Notes: generated by a model not told the origin, from the letters alone. A stretch of DNA of 64,000 nt from DASVFB01 sp963815965 (GCA_963815965.1 CAWFIT010000017.1:1-64000); one strand, 5' to 3'. Positions 28,777 through 37,348 are shown, counted from the stretch's first letter. Program-made: numbers and translations.

Positions 28777-29253
28777 CTGGCAGTCGACTATTTCATCAAG
28801 TTCGACGGCATCAAGGGCGAAAGCGCCGACGACAAGCACAAGGACGAGATCGACATCCAGTCCTGGAGCTGGGGCGAGAGCAATGTCGGTGGGGCAGCGC
28901 ACGGCGGCGGTGCGGCCGCGGGCAAGGTCTCGATGCAGGACTTCCACTTCGCGATGCACATGAACACGGCGAGCGTGAGCCTCATGAAGGCATGCGCCAC
29001 CGGCCAGCACATAAAGGATGCGACGTTCACCGGCCGCAAGGCGGGCAAGGGTCAGCAGGAGTTCCTCACGTTCAAGTTCCGCGACGTCCTCATCAGCTCG
29101 TATCAGATCGGCGGCGCCGACGAGCTTCCGTTCGACCAGGTGTCCTTCAACTTCGCCAAGATCGAGGTCGAGTACAAACCGCAGAAGCCCGACGGATCCC
29201 TTGGTCCCGGCATCCAATTCAAGTACGACCTGAAAGCGCACAAGACGTACTGA
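28777..29253 (+). CDS. hcp: Hcp1-family (type VI secretion tube-like) protein, orphan
   Basis: About 158 residues matching the Hcp1 family: AVDYFIKFDGIKGES at the start, DEIDIQSWSWGESNVGG, then VSMQDFHFAMHMNTASVSLM, and a C-terminal beta-strand region. Hcp forms hexameric rings of T6SS tubes; no other T6SS gene is nearby. No ATG, GTG or TTG exists before the conserved N-terminus. The best start is a CTG at 28777, with GAGGGGG 5-6 nt upstream. The stop overlaps the start of the methyltransferase gene (CTGA). Confidence 0.85.
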   Translation: MAVDYFIKFDGIKGESADDKHKDEIDIQSWSWGESNVGGAAHGGGAAAGKVSMQDFHFAMHMNTASVSLMKACATGQHIKDATFTGRKAGKGQQEFLTFKFRDVLISSYQIGGADELPFDQVSFNFAKIEVEYKPQKPDGSLGPGIQFKYDLKAHKTY

Positions 29254-30749
29254 GCGCCCTCTCCCCTCCCGCGCGACCCGATCCGCCGCGCGTCGAGAGC
29301 GCTGAAGCTGCCGTCGAGCTCGCTCGGCTCCTTCGGCTCGCGGGCTACGAGCCGCACAGAATCCAGGAGCGGCTCGCGACCGGCGACGAGCTCCTCGCGC
29401 GGTCGCCCGAGTTGCCGTCCTACCTGCGACGGCTCGGCGACGCCGACGAGCTGGCCGTGCTTCTCCGGCTCTTTCTGCTCGGCGTTCCCGTTACACGCGA
29501 GCGCCTCGACGAGCTCGTCGACGACAAGCTGCGCGCCCGACTCGCAGGAGCCGGACTGCTCATCGACGACGGAGACGTCGTTCACGGCGCCTCCCGGCTC
29601 GTCCCTCACGACGAGCTGCTGATCGCGTCCGATCATGCGTTCGCAGCGGAAGGACACGCGGACCACGTGCCGGGCGTGCACCGCCCGTCGGTCGCCCTCG
29701 CCCACCTGACCGTTCGCGGCGAGGACGAGCGCGCGCTCGACGTCGCCACCGGCAACGGGATCCAGGCGATTCTGCTCGCCGCGCACGCCGCGCACGTCGT
29801 CGCGACGGACGTGAACGCAAGGGCGCTCGACTACGCGACGTTCAACGCTGCCCTCAACGGCGCGCAGAACATCGAGACGCGGCACGGCAGCTTCTTCGAG
29901 CCTGTGGCAGGCGAGCAGTTCGACCTCGTCGTCGCGAACCCGCCGTACGTCGTGTCGCCCGACACCGCGTTCCTGTTTCGTGACGGCGGCATGCTCGGCG
30001 ACGGCGTCTCGGAACACGTCGTCCGCTCGACGCCTGCCGCGCTCGCGCCGGGCGCCTTCGCCTCCGTGCTGATCGCGTGGGCGCTCGATCCGGACGATCC
30101 TGCTGAGCGCCCGCGCAGCTGGCTGGAGGGTTCAGGCTGCGACGCGATCCTGCTCCACACGTCGACCGACGACGCGATCGAGACCGCAACGGTGTGGAAC
30201 CGCGAGTTGCTCGACCGACCCGAGGCCTACGCGGCGGCGCTCGACCGCTGGCTCGGCTACTACCGCGAGCTCGGGATCGAGCACTTCGGCTATGCCTGCC
30301 TAGTCCTTCGTAAGCGAACCGACGGACGTGACGGCTGGCTGGAAACGCAACAGCTGCCACGCGCCGCGCTTCGTCCGGCCGGGCGGCACGTGCGGAAGCT
30401 CTTCAACACGCACGACAGGCTGGCCGAGGTCGACTCGGACGACGCGCTTCTTGATCGGCGACTACGTGTTGCCGACGACGCGGTCGTGTCTCAGGACACG
30501 CGCTTCGCCGACGGCCGCTGGCACGGGGAGAGCCTGACGCTGCGGCTCGAGAGCGGCTTGCCCTTCTCCGCCGAGCTCGACCAGAGCACGGCGCTTTTGA
30601 TCCGCGAGCTCGACGGCTCGAAGAGCCTTCGCGAGGCGCTCGCGTCGGCCGTCGATGGCGACGCCGCACACGAAGCCGGCCTCGCTGTCGCTCGTCAGAT
30701 GCTCGCGGTCGGCTTCCTCGACTTCGTCGACGTCAGCTCGCAGGCGTGA
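29250..30749 (+). CDS. PrmC/HemK-like methyltransferase with N- and C-terminal extensions
   Basis: About 499 residues. A helical/winged N-domain (residues 1-150) precedes a class I SAM-dependent methyltransferase with LDVATGNGIQAILLA (motif I), VVATDVNARALDYA and VVANPPYVVSPDT (the NPPY motif of N-methyltransferases acting on Gln, Asn or adenine). A C-terminal domain of about 170 residues follows. This architecture is known from uncharacterised actinobacterial methyltransferases. The natural start is the CTG at 29250, overlapping the Hcp stop as CTGA; in-frame ATG codons lie only inside hcp. The 3-prime end overlaps the convergent FAD oxidase by 17 bp. Confidence 0.8.
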   Translation: MSALSPPARPDPPRVESAEAAVELARLLRLAGYEPHRIQERLATGDELLARSPELPSYLRRLGDADELAVLLRLFLLGVPVTRERLDELVDDKLRARLAGAGLLIDDGDVVHGASRLVPHDELLIASDHAFAAEGHADHVPGVHRPSVALAHLTVRGEDERALDVATGNGIQAILLAAHAAHVVATDVNARALDYATFNAALNGAQNIETRHGSFFEPVAGEQFDLVVANPPYVVSPDTAFLFRDGGMLGDGVSEHVVRSTPAALAPGAFASVLIAWALDPDDPAERPRSWLEGSGCDAILLHTSTDDAIETATVWNRELLDRPEAYAAALDRWLGYYRELGIEHFGYACLVLRKRTDGRDGWLETQQLPRAALRPAGRHVRKLFNTHDRLAEVDSDDALLDRRLRVADDAVVSQDTRFADGRWHGESLTLRLESGLPFSAELDQSTALLIRELDGSKSLREALASAVDGDAAHEAGLAVARQMLAVGFLDFVDVSSQA

Positions 30750-32139
30750 TGTTCAAGTTCATCCGGAACAGGTTCCCGGGGTCGTATTTCGCCTTGAGCT
30801 CCGCGAGCCGCTCGTAGTTGGCGCCGTACCCGGCCTTGACGAGCGCCTCCTTCTCCTCGCCGAGGCCGGCGAAGTTCAGGTAGAGCCCGCCGCTCGAGTA
30901 CTTGCCCATCGCGTCCCAGAACTCGCGCCCCCACGCAATCGCCTCGTCGTTGAGGGAGGGGTCGGCCCAGCTCACCTCCCCGGTGACGAGGAACGCCGTC
31001 GCCCGGCCGCCGTACGCGGTGTCCGACTCGCCGACCGCGCTCATTGCTCCGCCCTGGTGCCAGATCACGACGTCCGTGAGCGGCGACGGACGGCGCGCGG
31101 CGAAGTCCGCGATCTCGTTGATCGCAGCCTCCGAAAGCTCGTCGAGCCCGCGCGACTTCCAGTAGTAGAAACCGCCCTTGGGGTACAGCGCGTCGAAACC
31201 GCTCTGAAGGCCGAGCCACGGCCACGGCCCGCTCAGGTCGATCAGCGGCTCGCCGAGCTCGCGCAGCGGCTGCACGACCGGCTCGCCGTCTTCGAGCGAG
31301 CCGCTGTACGTGCCGGCGACCACGAAGACGGGCGCGCCGTGAAGCTCGGGCGGGAACGGCTCCGCCGCGGGGACGCTCCAGCAAATCGAGAGCGAGCTCA
31401 GCTCGTCCGGCGCCGTTGCCATGTAGTCGCGCCATGCAGGCAGCAGCGTCTTCACGTCCTCGAGCGGATAGAAGATCGCGCCGACCATGACCATCGGGCC
31501 GACCGGATGTGCCTGAAACTCAAAAGACGTGACGACGCCGAAGTTGCTGCCGGCGCCGCGTACCGCCCAGAAGAGATCCTCGTTCTCGGTCGCGCTCGCG
31601 CGACGGAGCTCGCCGTCCGCGGTGACGATGTCTACCGAGAGGAGGCTGTCGATGGACAACCCGTGCTTGCGGCGCAGATGTCCCATGCCGCCGTGCAGCG
31701 TCAGGCCGGCGATGCCCGTCGTCGAAACGACGCCCCCGGGCACGGCGAGGCCGAACAGCTGCGTCTCGCGGTCCGCGTCGCCCCACGTGGCGCCGCCTTG
31801 CACTCTCACCCGCTGTGTCGAAGGATCGACGTGGACGCCGCGCATGTGCGACAGGTCGATGACGAGCCCGCCGTCGTTCACCGCGTTGCCGGCGACGTTG
31901 TGGCCGCCTCCCTTGATCGACAGCGTCAGCCCGTGCTCGCGGGCGAAGTTCACGGCGTCGACGACGTCCGCAGCGCCCGTCGGCTGCACGATGAGCGCGG
32001 GCCGGCGGTCGATGAGCCCGTTCCAGATCGCGCGCGCGTCCTCGTAGCCGTCGTCGCCGGGACTGAGGACGGGACCACGAGTGCCTGCTGAGAATTCCTG
32101 GACCGCTGCCTGATCGAGTGTCACCTCAGTCGTCGCCAT
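30733..32139 (-). CDS. FAD-binding (BBE-like) oxidoreductase, second paralog
   Basis: A 468-residue VAO-fold oxidase. The ATG at 32139 is preceded by AAAGGAG. KGGGHNVAG at about residue 81 carries the FAD-linking His; TTGIAGLTLHGGMGHL lacks the second attachment Cys; the C-terminal LKAKYDPGNLFRMNLNI is the BBE motif. It is the last gene of a minus-strand operon (MetE-like, citryl-CoA-lyase-like, ligase, GST, this gene), 19 bp after the GST, so it probably acts in the same pathway. Substrate not predictable. Confidence 0.9.
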   Translation of the reverse strand: MATTEVTLDQAAVQEFSAGTRGPVLSPGDDGYEDARAIWNGLIDRRPALIVQPTGAADVVDAVNFAREHGLTLSIKGGGHNVAGNAVNDGGLVIDLSHMRGVHVDPSTQRVRVQGGATWGDADRETQLFGLAVPGGVVSTTGIAGLTLHGGMGHLRRKHGLSIDSLLSVDIVTADGELRRASATENEDLFWAVRGAGSNFGVVTSFEFQAHPVGPMVMVGAIFYPLEDVKTLLPAWRDYMATAPDELSSLSICWSVPAAEPFPPELHGAPVFVVAGTYSGSLEDGEPVVQPLRELGEPLIDLSGPWPWLGLQSGFDALYPKGGFYYWKSRGLDELSEAAINEIADFAARRPSPLTDVVIWHQGGAMSAVGESDTAYGGRATAFLVTGEVSWADPSLNDEAIAWGREFWDAMGKYSSGGLYLNFAGLGEEKEALVKAGYGANYERLAELKAKYDPGNLFRMNLNITPAS

Positions 32140-32158
32140 TGCTCACTCCTTTCGCTCG

Positions 32159-32842
32159 TTACGACTTCACCGACGCGATGTAGCCGCGCACATCGGAAGC
32201 GGGCTCCGAGTAGGCGTCGCCCAGCGTCTCCTCCATGCGCGCCAGGTACTCCTCCGCCCACGCTGGAAAGTCGTAGTCGATCGCGCGCAGGAACTCAAGC
32301 GATGCGGCCCAGCGAATGTCCGCGATCGACGGCTGGTCGCCGCCGACGAACGGCCTCCCTTCGAGGAAGAAGGCGCGAAACGCCTCGAGCGGCTCCGCGA
32401 GCGCGGCCTCGGCGTCCTGCTGCGCCTTCGCCTTCATGTCGTCGTCGGCCTCCGACGTCGCGACCTCGCCCGGGTACTGCGGGAAGCCGAGCGCCGGATA
32501 CGTCGCACGCGTGAGGAGCGGATAGAACGTGCCGATCAAGTAGAACATCGCGTTGTCGACCATCGCGCGCTCGCCCGGGTCGGTCGGATAGAGCTGGTCG
32601 AGGCCGTGCTTGTTGCAGAGGTAGGCCATGATCGCGCAGCTCTCGCCGAGCGCGCCTTTCGGCAGTCCCTCCTCCTCGAGCATCGGCGTGAGGTGCACCG
32701 GGTACTTCTGGAGGTACTCGGGGCTCGTCGTCTTGCCCCAGACGTCCAGCTCCTCGAAGTCGAGCCCAGCGGCCCGCACGAAGACCCGAGCGGTCATGTT
32801 GTTCACACTCGGCTTGAGGATGTTCAGCGTGTTGGCGGCCAT
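32159..32842 (-). CDS. glutathione S-transferase family protein
   Basis: Protein of 227 residues with GGGAGGA before the ATG at 32842. The N-terminal thioredoxin-like domain has SVNNMTARVFVRAAGLDFEELDV, a cis-Pro context HLTPMLEEEG and LGESCAIMAYLC. The helical C-domain has PFVGGDQPSIADIRWAASLEF, the N-capping motif of theta-type GSTs. Most actinobacteria use mycothiol rather than glutathione, so the thiol partner is uncertain. Operon position between a ligase and an FAD oxidase suggests conjugation or isomerisation of a pathway intermediate. Confidence 0.85.
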   Translation of the reverse strand: MAANTLNILKPSVNNMTARVFVRAAGLDFEELDVWGKTTSPEYLQKYPVHLTPMLEEEGLPKGALGESCAIMAYLCNKHGLDQLYPTDPGERAMVDNAMFYLIGTFYPLLTRATYPALGFPQYPGEVATSEADDDMKAKAQQDAEAALAEPLEAFRAFFLEGRPFVGGDQPSIADIRWAASLEFLRAIDYDFPAWAEEYLARMEETLGDAYSEPASDVRGYIASVKS

Positions 32843-32855
32843 TGCGTCCTCCCTT

Positions 32856-34130
32856 TTACCGCTCGACGAGCTTCGACTTGTATTCGCTCCGCTGCAGGCT
32901 CCCTGACGGCACGAGCTCGATGTGCGTCTGGACCACGAGCACGTTGCGCAGTTTCTCACGGATCGCCTCGGCAAGCGCATCGTCGGCCGCCGCACCGGGC
33001 GCGAGCTCGACCGACACCGGCAGCGGCGGCTCCTGCTTGACGCCTGCCGCTGTGGGCCTGACGAGGATGTGACCGCTGACCCGAGGCGCGAACGAGCTCA
33101 CGACCTCGCGCACGGCCGACGGGAAGACGTTCACGCCGCGGACGATCAGCATGTCGTCGGTTCGCCCGATGCACCGCACCCGCGGGCTCGTTCGGCCGCA
33201 AGCGCACGCGCCCGTCCGCACCTGAACGTGATCGCGCGTGCGAAAGCGCAGGAGCGGCGCCGCGCGATGGCGGAGGTGCGACAGGACGAGCTCGCCTGAG
33301 GCGCCGTCCGCGAGCTCGAGCGCCGCGCCCGTGTCGGCGTCGATCAGCTCGGCGTGCACGAAACCGCGCGCGCCGAGGTGCATGCCGTCCTGCTCCTCGC
33401 ACTCGCCCCAGAGCGACGGGCCGATGTCGCCGATGCCCATTGCCTCGGTGACCTTCGCGCCCCACCCCACTTCGAGCTTCGCGCGGAACGCTGCCTCGCC
33501 ACCGCCGGGCTCGCCGGCGACGAGCACGCGCTCGACGCTCGACGCGGCGAGCTCCGGGCTCGCTTCGGCCAGGTAAGCGGCGTACGACGGCGTCAGCACG
33601 ACTGCGTGGGGCTTCAGTTGCTCGATCGCGCGCACGAGGCGTTCGCTGTTCCCCGTACCGAACGGGATGTGCGTCAGGCCGATGCGCTCGAACGCGTCCA
33701 GCGCGGCGCCGGCGACGAACGGGCCGGCGTTGTACGTCGACACGATCCGCTCGCCGGCGCTGACGCCCGACGCCGCGTAGCTTCGCGCCGAGCCCGTGAT
33801 CCAGTTCTCGAGGTCGCTCGCCGTGAGCGGAACGTAGCTCGGCGTCCCGGTCGTGCCGCTCGTCGAGTAGATCCGGACTAGGTCGGAGACCTCGACGCAA
33901 AGATGCGCGCCGAACGGGTTCTCGGGCGTGCATGTCGCCTTGAGCTCCGGCTTGTCCGTGAGCGGCAACTGCGCGATCTCGGCAAGGCCGACGGCGTCGT
34001 GACCGGCGAGCTTGTCACGGTAGAAGGCGGAGCGCTCGCGCAGGTAAGCGAGCTGCTCGCGAAAGCTTGCGTCGTCGAGCGCGAACTGCTCGGCCCAAGG
34101 CCGAGTCTCGACCTCGGGGTCGAGGATCAC
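32856..34130 (-). CDS. phenylacetate-CoA ligase (PaaK)-like adenylate-forming enzyme
   Basis: A 424-residue ANL-superfamily ligase. It has the PaaK-type P-loop IYSTSGTTGTPSYVPLT (residues about 88-104), a YNAGPFVAGA block, EAMGIGDIGPSLWGEC (substrate and Mg region), RCIGRTDDMLIVRGVNVFP (hinge) and a C-domain ending RSEYKSKL with the catalytic Lys. CAC and CGR Cys residues are present, as in some PaaK proteins. It forms an acyl-CoA from an aryl or short acid with ATP; the exact acid is unknown. Its ATG overlaps the preceding stop as ATGA, so it is coupled to the citryl-CoA-lyase-like gene. Confidence 0.88.
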   Translation of the reverse strand: MILDPEVETRPWAEQFALDDASFREQLAYLRERSAFYRDKLAGHDAVGLAEIAQLPLTDKPELKATCTPENPFGAHLCVEVSDLVRIYSTSGTTGTPSYVPLTASDLENWITGSARSYAASGVSAGERIVSTYNAGPFVAGAALDAFERIGLTHIPFGTGNSERLVRAIEQLKPHAVVLTPSYAAYLAEASPELAASSVERVLVAGEPGGGEAAFRAKLEVGWGAKVTEAMGIGDIGPSLWGECEEQDGMHLGARGFVHAELIDADTGAALELADGASGELVLSHLRHRAAPLLRFRTRDHVQVRTGACACGRTSPRVRCIGRTDDMLIVRGVNVFPSAVREVVSSFAPRVSGHILVRPTAAGVKQEPPLPVSVELAPGAAADDALAEAIREKLRNVLVVQTHIELVPSGSLQRSEYKSKLVER

Positions 34131-34855
34131 TCGTAGGGGACCGCGTCTTCGGCCGCGCGTGCCATGAGAAAGCCCACCGGCTGCTCTCGCTCCTCTACGA
34201 GGTGTGCCAGCAAGCTCGCCGTGCGCGCGAGGATCGGCACGGCCTTCACCGCGGCCGACGGATAGCCGAGATCGAGCATCACCGCCGCGATCGGCATGGC
34301 GACGTTCATCGGCAACGGCTTCTCCCAGACCTCGGCGACGGCGTCACGCAGCTCCCGAGCTCGAGCGACGTTCCGCCCGCTGACCCCGCGCTCGTCCGCG
34401 AGCTCGAGGATTCGCTCGGCGCGTGGGTCGACGGGCGTATGCACCGGATGGCCGAATCCGGGCACCTTCCCGCCCGCGTCGCGGATCGCGCGCACGGTCT
34501 CCAACGGATCGCCGCCCTGCTCGAGCAGCCGAGCACACTCCTCCGATGCGCCGAGCACCACGGAGCCCGCGCCGAGGATGCCCGCCGCGACTGCACCCTG
34601 CAGCGAGCCCGGGTCCGCGGCGAGCGTCATCCGCGCGGCGACGTTGCTCGGCATCAACCCGTGCTCGGCGATCGCGACGAGCAGCAGGTCGAGGAAGAAG
34701 CGCTGCTCTTCGGTCGGCTCCTCGCCCGTCAGCAGCAGATGGAAGTACTCCGTGAAGGTGAGGCTGCCCATGAGCTCGCCGGTGAGATCGCGCCCGCGCA
34801 CCTCGACGCGGTCGGGATAAGCCCGGCTGATGTGGGTCTTACGCGCTGCGGGCAC
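34127..34855 (-). CDS. citryl-CoA lyase / citrate synthase-like protein
   Basis: Protein of 242 residues, far shorter than citrate synthase (about 370-430), matching the short citryl-CoA lyase class. Motifs seen: LTGELMGSLTFTEYFHLLLTGEEP, LMPSNVAARMTLAADP (conserved His of the family replaced by the LMPSN context), KVPGFGHPVHTPVDPRAERI (active-site GHPVH), and MNVAMPIAAVMLDLGYP. Such enzymes cleave or form C-C bonds between acetyl-CoA and a keto acid or aldehyde. It overlaps the MetE-like gene by 17 bp and the ligase by 4 bp. Substrate unknown. Confidence 0.8.
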   Translation of the reverse strand: MPAARKTHISRAYPDRVEVRGRDLTGELMGSLTFTEYFHLLLTGEEPTEEQRFFLDLLLVAIAEHGLMPSNVAARMTLAADPGSLQGAVAAGILGAGSVVLGASEECARLLEQGGDPLETVRAIRDAGGKVPGFGHPVHTPVDPRAERILELADERGVSGRNVARARELRDAVAEVWEKPLPMNVAMPIAAVMLDLGYPSAAVKAVPILARTASLLAHLVEEREQPVGFLMARAAEDAVPYE

Positions 34856-35849
34856 CGGCGACCATCGCCTCGAGCTTACGGAAGGCCAGCTCGCGCGGCA
34901 GGTACTTCATCCCGCAGTCGGGCGCGACGACGAGCCGCTCGCGCGGCACGACCGCGAGCGCCTTGCGGATCCGTTCGGCGACGACGTCAGGCGTCTCGGC
35001 CTCGCTCGACCCGAGGTCGAGCACGCCGAGGACGATCGTCTTGTCCGGCACGTCGCGGAGCACCTCAGCGTCGAGACCCGGTTGCGCAGCCTCGAGCGAG
35101 AGATGTGTCGCGCTGCAGTCGTTCAGCTCGCGGAGGAACGGATAGCCGCTCGGCTTGTCCTTCACGACGTGTGCGTACCCGAAGCACGTGTGCAGAACGG
35201 TCTCGCCCTCGATGCCCCCGAGCGCGCGGTCGATCGCCTCGATTGCGTACTCGCGCGCAGCCTCTGGGCGAGCCTGCAGGTACGGCTCGTCGATCTGCAC
35301 GACGTCGGCGCCTGCGACCTTGAGATCGCGCAGCTCCTCGTTGACGGCGTCCGCGTATGCGAGCGCAAGGCTGCGATCGTCGGGGTAGTAGGTGTTCTGC
35401 GCCTGCTGCGTCATCGTGAAGGGACCTGGGACGGTGATCTTGATCCGCCGGCCGGTGATCGAGCGTAGGAACTCGACGTCACGGACCTCCACCGGTCGCG
35501 AGCGCCGGATCGGGCCGACGACGCGCGGCACCGGGTTCTCGTGCCCGGTGCGATCGAGGGCAACCCCCGGGTTGTCGAGGTCGACGCCGTCGAGAGCAGT
35601 CGCGAACCGGTTGGAGTAGCTCTCCCTGCGCATCTCGCCGTCGGTGATCACGTCCACACCGGCCCGCTCCATGTCCTGGACGGCGAGCCGCGTCGCGTCG
35701 TCCTGAGCCTCCTCGAGGAACTGCTGCGGCACGCGCCAGAGCTCGCGCGCCCGGACGCGCGGCGGCAGCCGCTCGCCGAGCCGCTCGCGGTCGATCAGCC
35801 AGTCGGGCTGGGGATAGCTGCCGACGACGGCGGTGACGACACGCGTCAT
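34839..35849 (-). CDS. MetE-C-terminal-domain (cobalamin-independent methionine synthase II-like) protein
   Basis: A 336-residue TIM-barrel protein matching only the catalytic C-terminal half of MetE. It begins VVTAVVGSYPQPDWL; ITDGEMRRESYSNRF, VVQIDEPYLQARPE and a zinc-site pattern LHTCFGY...VAPDCGMKYL (His, Cys, Glu, Cys ligands) are present. Stand-alone relatives transfer methyl or alkyl groups to thiols; some act on epoxides with coenzyme M. First gene of the five-gene minus-strand operon. Its ATG lies about 3 nt after the predicted transcription start, divergent from padR. A role in methionine synthesis is doubtful given the catabolic-looking neighbours. Confidence 0.85.
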   Translation of the reverse strand: MTRVVTAVVGSYPQPDWLIDRERLGERLPPRVRARELWRVPQQFLEEAQDDATRLAVQDMERAGVDVITDGEMRRESYSNRFATALDGVDLDNPGVALDRTGHENPVPRVVGPIRRSRPVEVRDVEFLRSITGRRIKITVPGPFTMTQQAQNTYYPDDRSLALAYADAVNEELRDLKVAGADVVQIDEPYLQARPEAAREYAIEAIDRALGGIEGETVLHTCFGYAHVVKDKPSGYPFLRELNDCSATHLSLEAAQPGLDAEVLRDVPDKTIVLGVLDLGSSEAETPDVVAERIRKALAVVPRERLVVAPDCGMKYLPRELAFRKLEAMVAGARSA

Positions 35850-35858
35850 TCGAGCGAG

Positions 35859-35897
35859 CGTAAAGGCCTTGACATATGTAGCGTCAAGATATATCGT
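35859..35897. promoter_or_regulatory. overlapping divergent promoters and probable PadR operator
   Basis: Plus strand: TTGACA (35869-35874), a 17-bp spacer and TATCGT (35892-35897), giving a leaderless padR mRNA (ATG at 35906). Minus strand: TTGACG (35887-35882), 17 bp and TTTACG (35864-35859) toward the MetE-like gene. An inverted repeat CTTGAC-N9-GTCAAG (35868-35888) embedded with ATAT runs covers both -35 boxes. PadR dimers bind AT-rich inverted repeats of this kind, so autoregulation with control of the operon is inferred. Confidence 0.65.
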
Positions 35898-35905
35898 CAG
35901 GACCC

Positions 35906-36440
35906 ATGTCGACCACCGCGATCACGCCGGTCATCCTGGGGTTGCTCGCCGTACGGCGTCTCGCCGGCTACGACATCAAGGCGATCGTCGACCGGTCGAC
36001 ACGGTTCTTCTGGGCGGCGAGCTACGGCCAGATCTACCCGGAGCTGCGTCGCCTCGAAGCGGAGGGCCTGATCGTGGGCGAGGACGCTCCGAACGGCGGC
36101 AGGCAGCGGCGCGTCTACAGCCTCACGCCCGCCGGGCCGGCAGGCGCTCGTCGAGTGGCTTCTCGGCCCGACGGTCACGATCGAGCTTCGGGACGAATCG
36201 CTCCTGCGTCTCTTCTTCGCAGACGCGCTGCCGCAGGAACAGGCCCTGATGCTCCTCGAGGGACGGAAGATCGGACACGAGCAGTACCTCGAGACGCTGC
36301 GCACGATCGACGCGCGGCCCGGCCAGGACACGCCGTTCGTCGACCTCGTCCTGCGCTGGGGAATCGAATTCAACGAATGGGGTGCACAGTGGTGTCAGCA
36401 GCAGCTGGACCGCTTGCGGAGCGAGACGAAGGCGGCCTGA
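35906..36440 (+). CDS. PadR-family transcriptional regulator, one frame break
   Basis: About 178 residues after repair. The N-terminal winged helix has LGLLAVRRLAGYDIKAIVD, FFWAASYGQIYPELRRLEAEGLI and RRVYSLTPAG, the PadR signature. Just after TPAG the frame jumps at a GGG run (36134-36136); removing one G gives RQALVEWLLGPTVTIELRDES and the helical PadR C-domain ending at 36440. PadR proteins repress neighbours until a phenolic or other ligand binds. It is divergent from the five-gene operon and is its likely repressor. Confidence 0.85.
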
Positions 36441-37039
36441 CCGAGCCGACCTTCCGCGGCGTCCTCATGACGGGGCTGCCAGGGTTTCTGCGCGAGGGCT
36501 TCCTGCCGCTCGGCGCCTTCTACGCCGGACTGAAGCTGAGCGGCCTTGGCGCCGGAATCGCGGCGGCCGCGGTTGCCTCCGCGGTCGTCTACCTCTTCGA
36601 GCGCCGGGAAGGACGCGACGGTCTGGTCGTGCGGCTCTCGCTCGCGTTCGTCGTCGTCCAATCCGCAATCGGTCTCGCCGCACACAGCCAGACGGTCTAC
36701 CTGGCGCAGCCGGTGCTCGTGAACGCCGTCTGGGGAATTGCGTTTCTCGTCTCGGCGGCGATCGGGCGACCGCTCGCCGGCACCCTCGCCGGCGCGTGGT
36801 ACTCGTTCCCGGCCGCGTTTCGGCAATCGAGCCAGTTCAAGCGCGTCTACGGCGTCGAGTCGATCGTCTGGGGCATCTACTTCCTCGCGCGCAGCGGCCT
36901 GCGGTTCGGCGCCCTGCTTGCGGGAAGCCTCGAGAACTTCATCCTCGTCGTGTTCGTCACCGGCCCTCCGATGATGCTCCTGCTGATCGCGTGGTCGATC
37001 CGGTACTCGATCCGCGAGTTTTCGAAGGACGACGACTGA
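36389..37039 (+). CDS. DUF3159/VC0807-like membrane protein
   Basis: About 216 residues with five to six hydrophobic helices: FLPLGAFYAGLKLSGLGAG, AAAVASAVVYLFERREG, LSLAFVVVQSAIGLAAHS, AVWGIAFLVSAAIGRPLAG, VWGIYFLARSGLRFGALLAG and PPMMLLLIAWSIRYSIREF. The family is known but of unknown function. A GTG at 36389 (overlapping the 3-prime end of padR) gives the best N-terminus. A CTG overlapping the padR stop (36437) and an ATG at 36467 are alternatives. Confidence 0.8.
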   Translation: MVSAAAGPLAERDEGGLTEPTFRGVLMTGLPGFLREGFLPLGAFYAGLKLSGLGAGIAAAAVASAVVYLFERREGRDGLVVRLSLAFVVVQSAIGLAAHSQTVYLAQPVLVNAVWGIAFLVSAAIGRPLAGTLAGAWYSFPAAFRQSSQFKRVYGVESIVWGIYFLARSGLRFGALLAGSLENFILVVFVTGPPMMLLLIAWSIRYSIREFSKDDD

Positions 37040-37328
37040 CTAGGCCGAGCAGCGGACGAGCTCGCGGAGCAGCGGCTCGTACCGCTTGCCCGTGCTCGTC
37101 AGGCGGTACTCGACGGCGGGGGGACGCGTGTCGAGCACGCGCCGTTGCAGCAGCCCCGCGTCGACGAGCTCGTTCAGCCGCGCGGTGAGCGTCGCCGGCG
37201 GCACGCGGCCGACCGACTCGCTGAACTCGTTGAAGCGCACGGCCCCCTCGATCGACGCGTAGAGGATCGAGAGCATCCAGCGGCGCTCGAGGAGGTCCGC
37301 CGCGCGGCGGACCTCCTCGGGAACCGGA

Positions 37329-37348
<20 letters not shown>
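37040..37348 (-). CDS. HxlR-type winged-helix regulator
   Basis: Short protein (102 residues) of the HxlR/MarR-like family: CSPVPEEVRRAADLLERRWMLSILYA, a recognition region RFNEFSESVGRVPPATLTARLNELVDAGLL and a wing VLDTRPPAVEYRLTSTGKRYEPLL. N-terminal and C-terminal Cys residues could sense oxidation or electrophiles. The GTG start at 37348 lies inside the 3-prime end of lon (20-bp overlap), so the two are co-transcribed. Confidence 0.85.

Noticed and set aside
28777..30749. Possible type VI secretion locus
   Set aside because: Only Hcp is present; the neighbours are a hydrolase and a methyltransferase, with no sheath, baseplate or ATPase genes.
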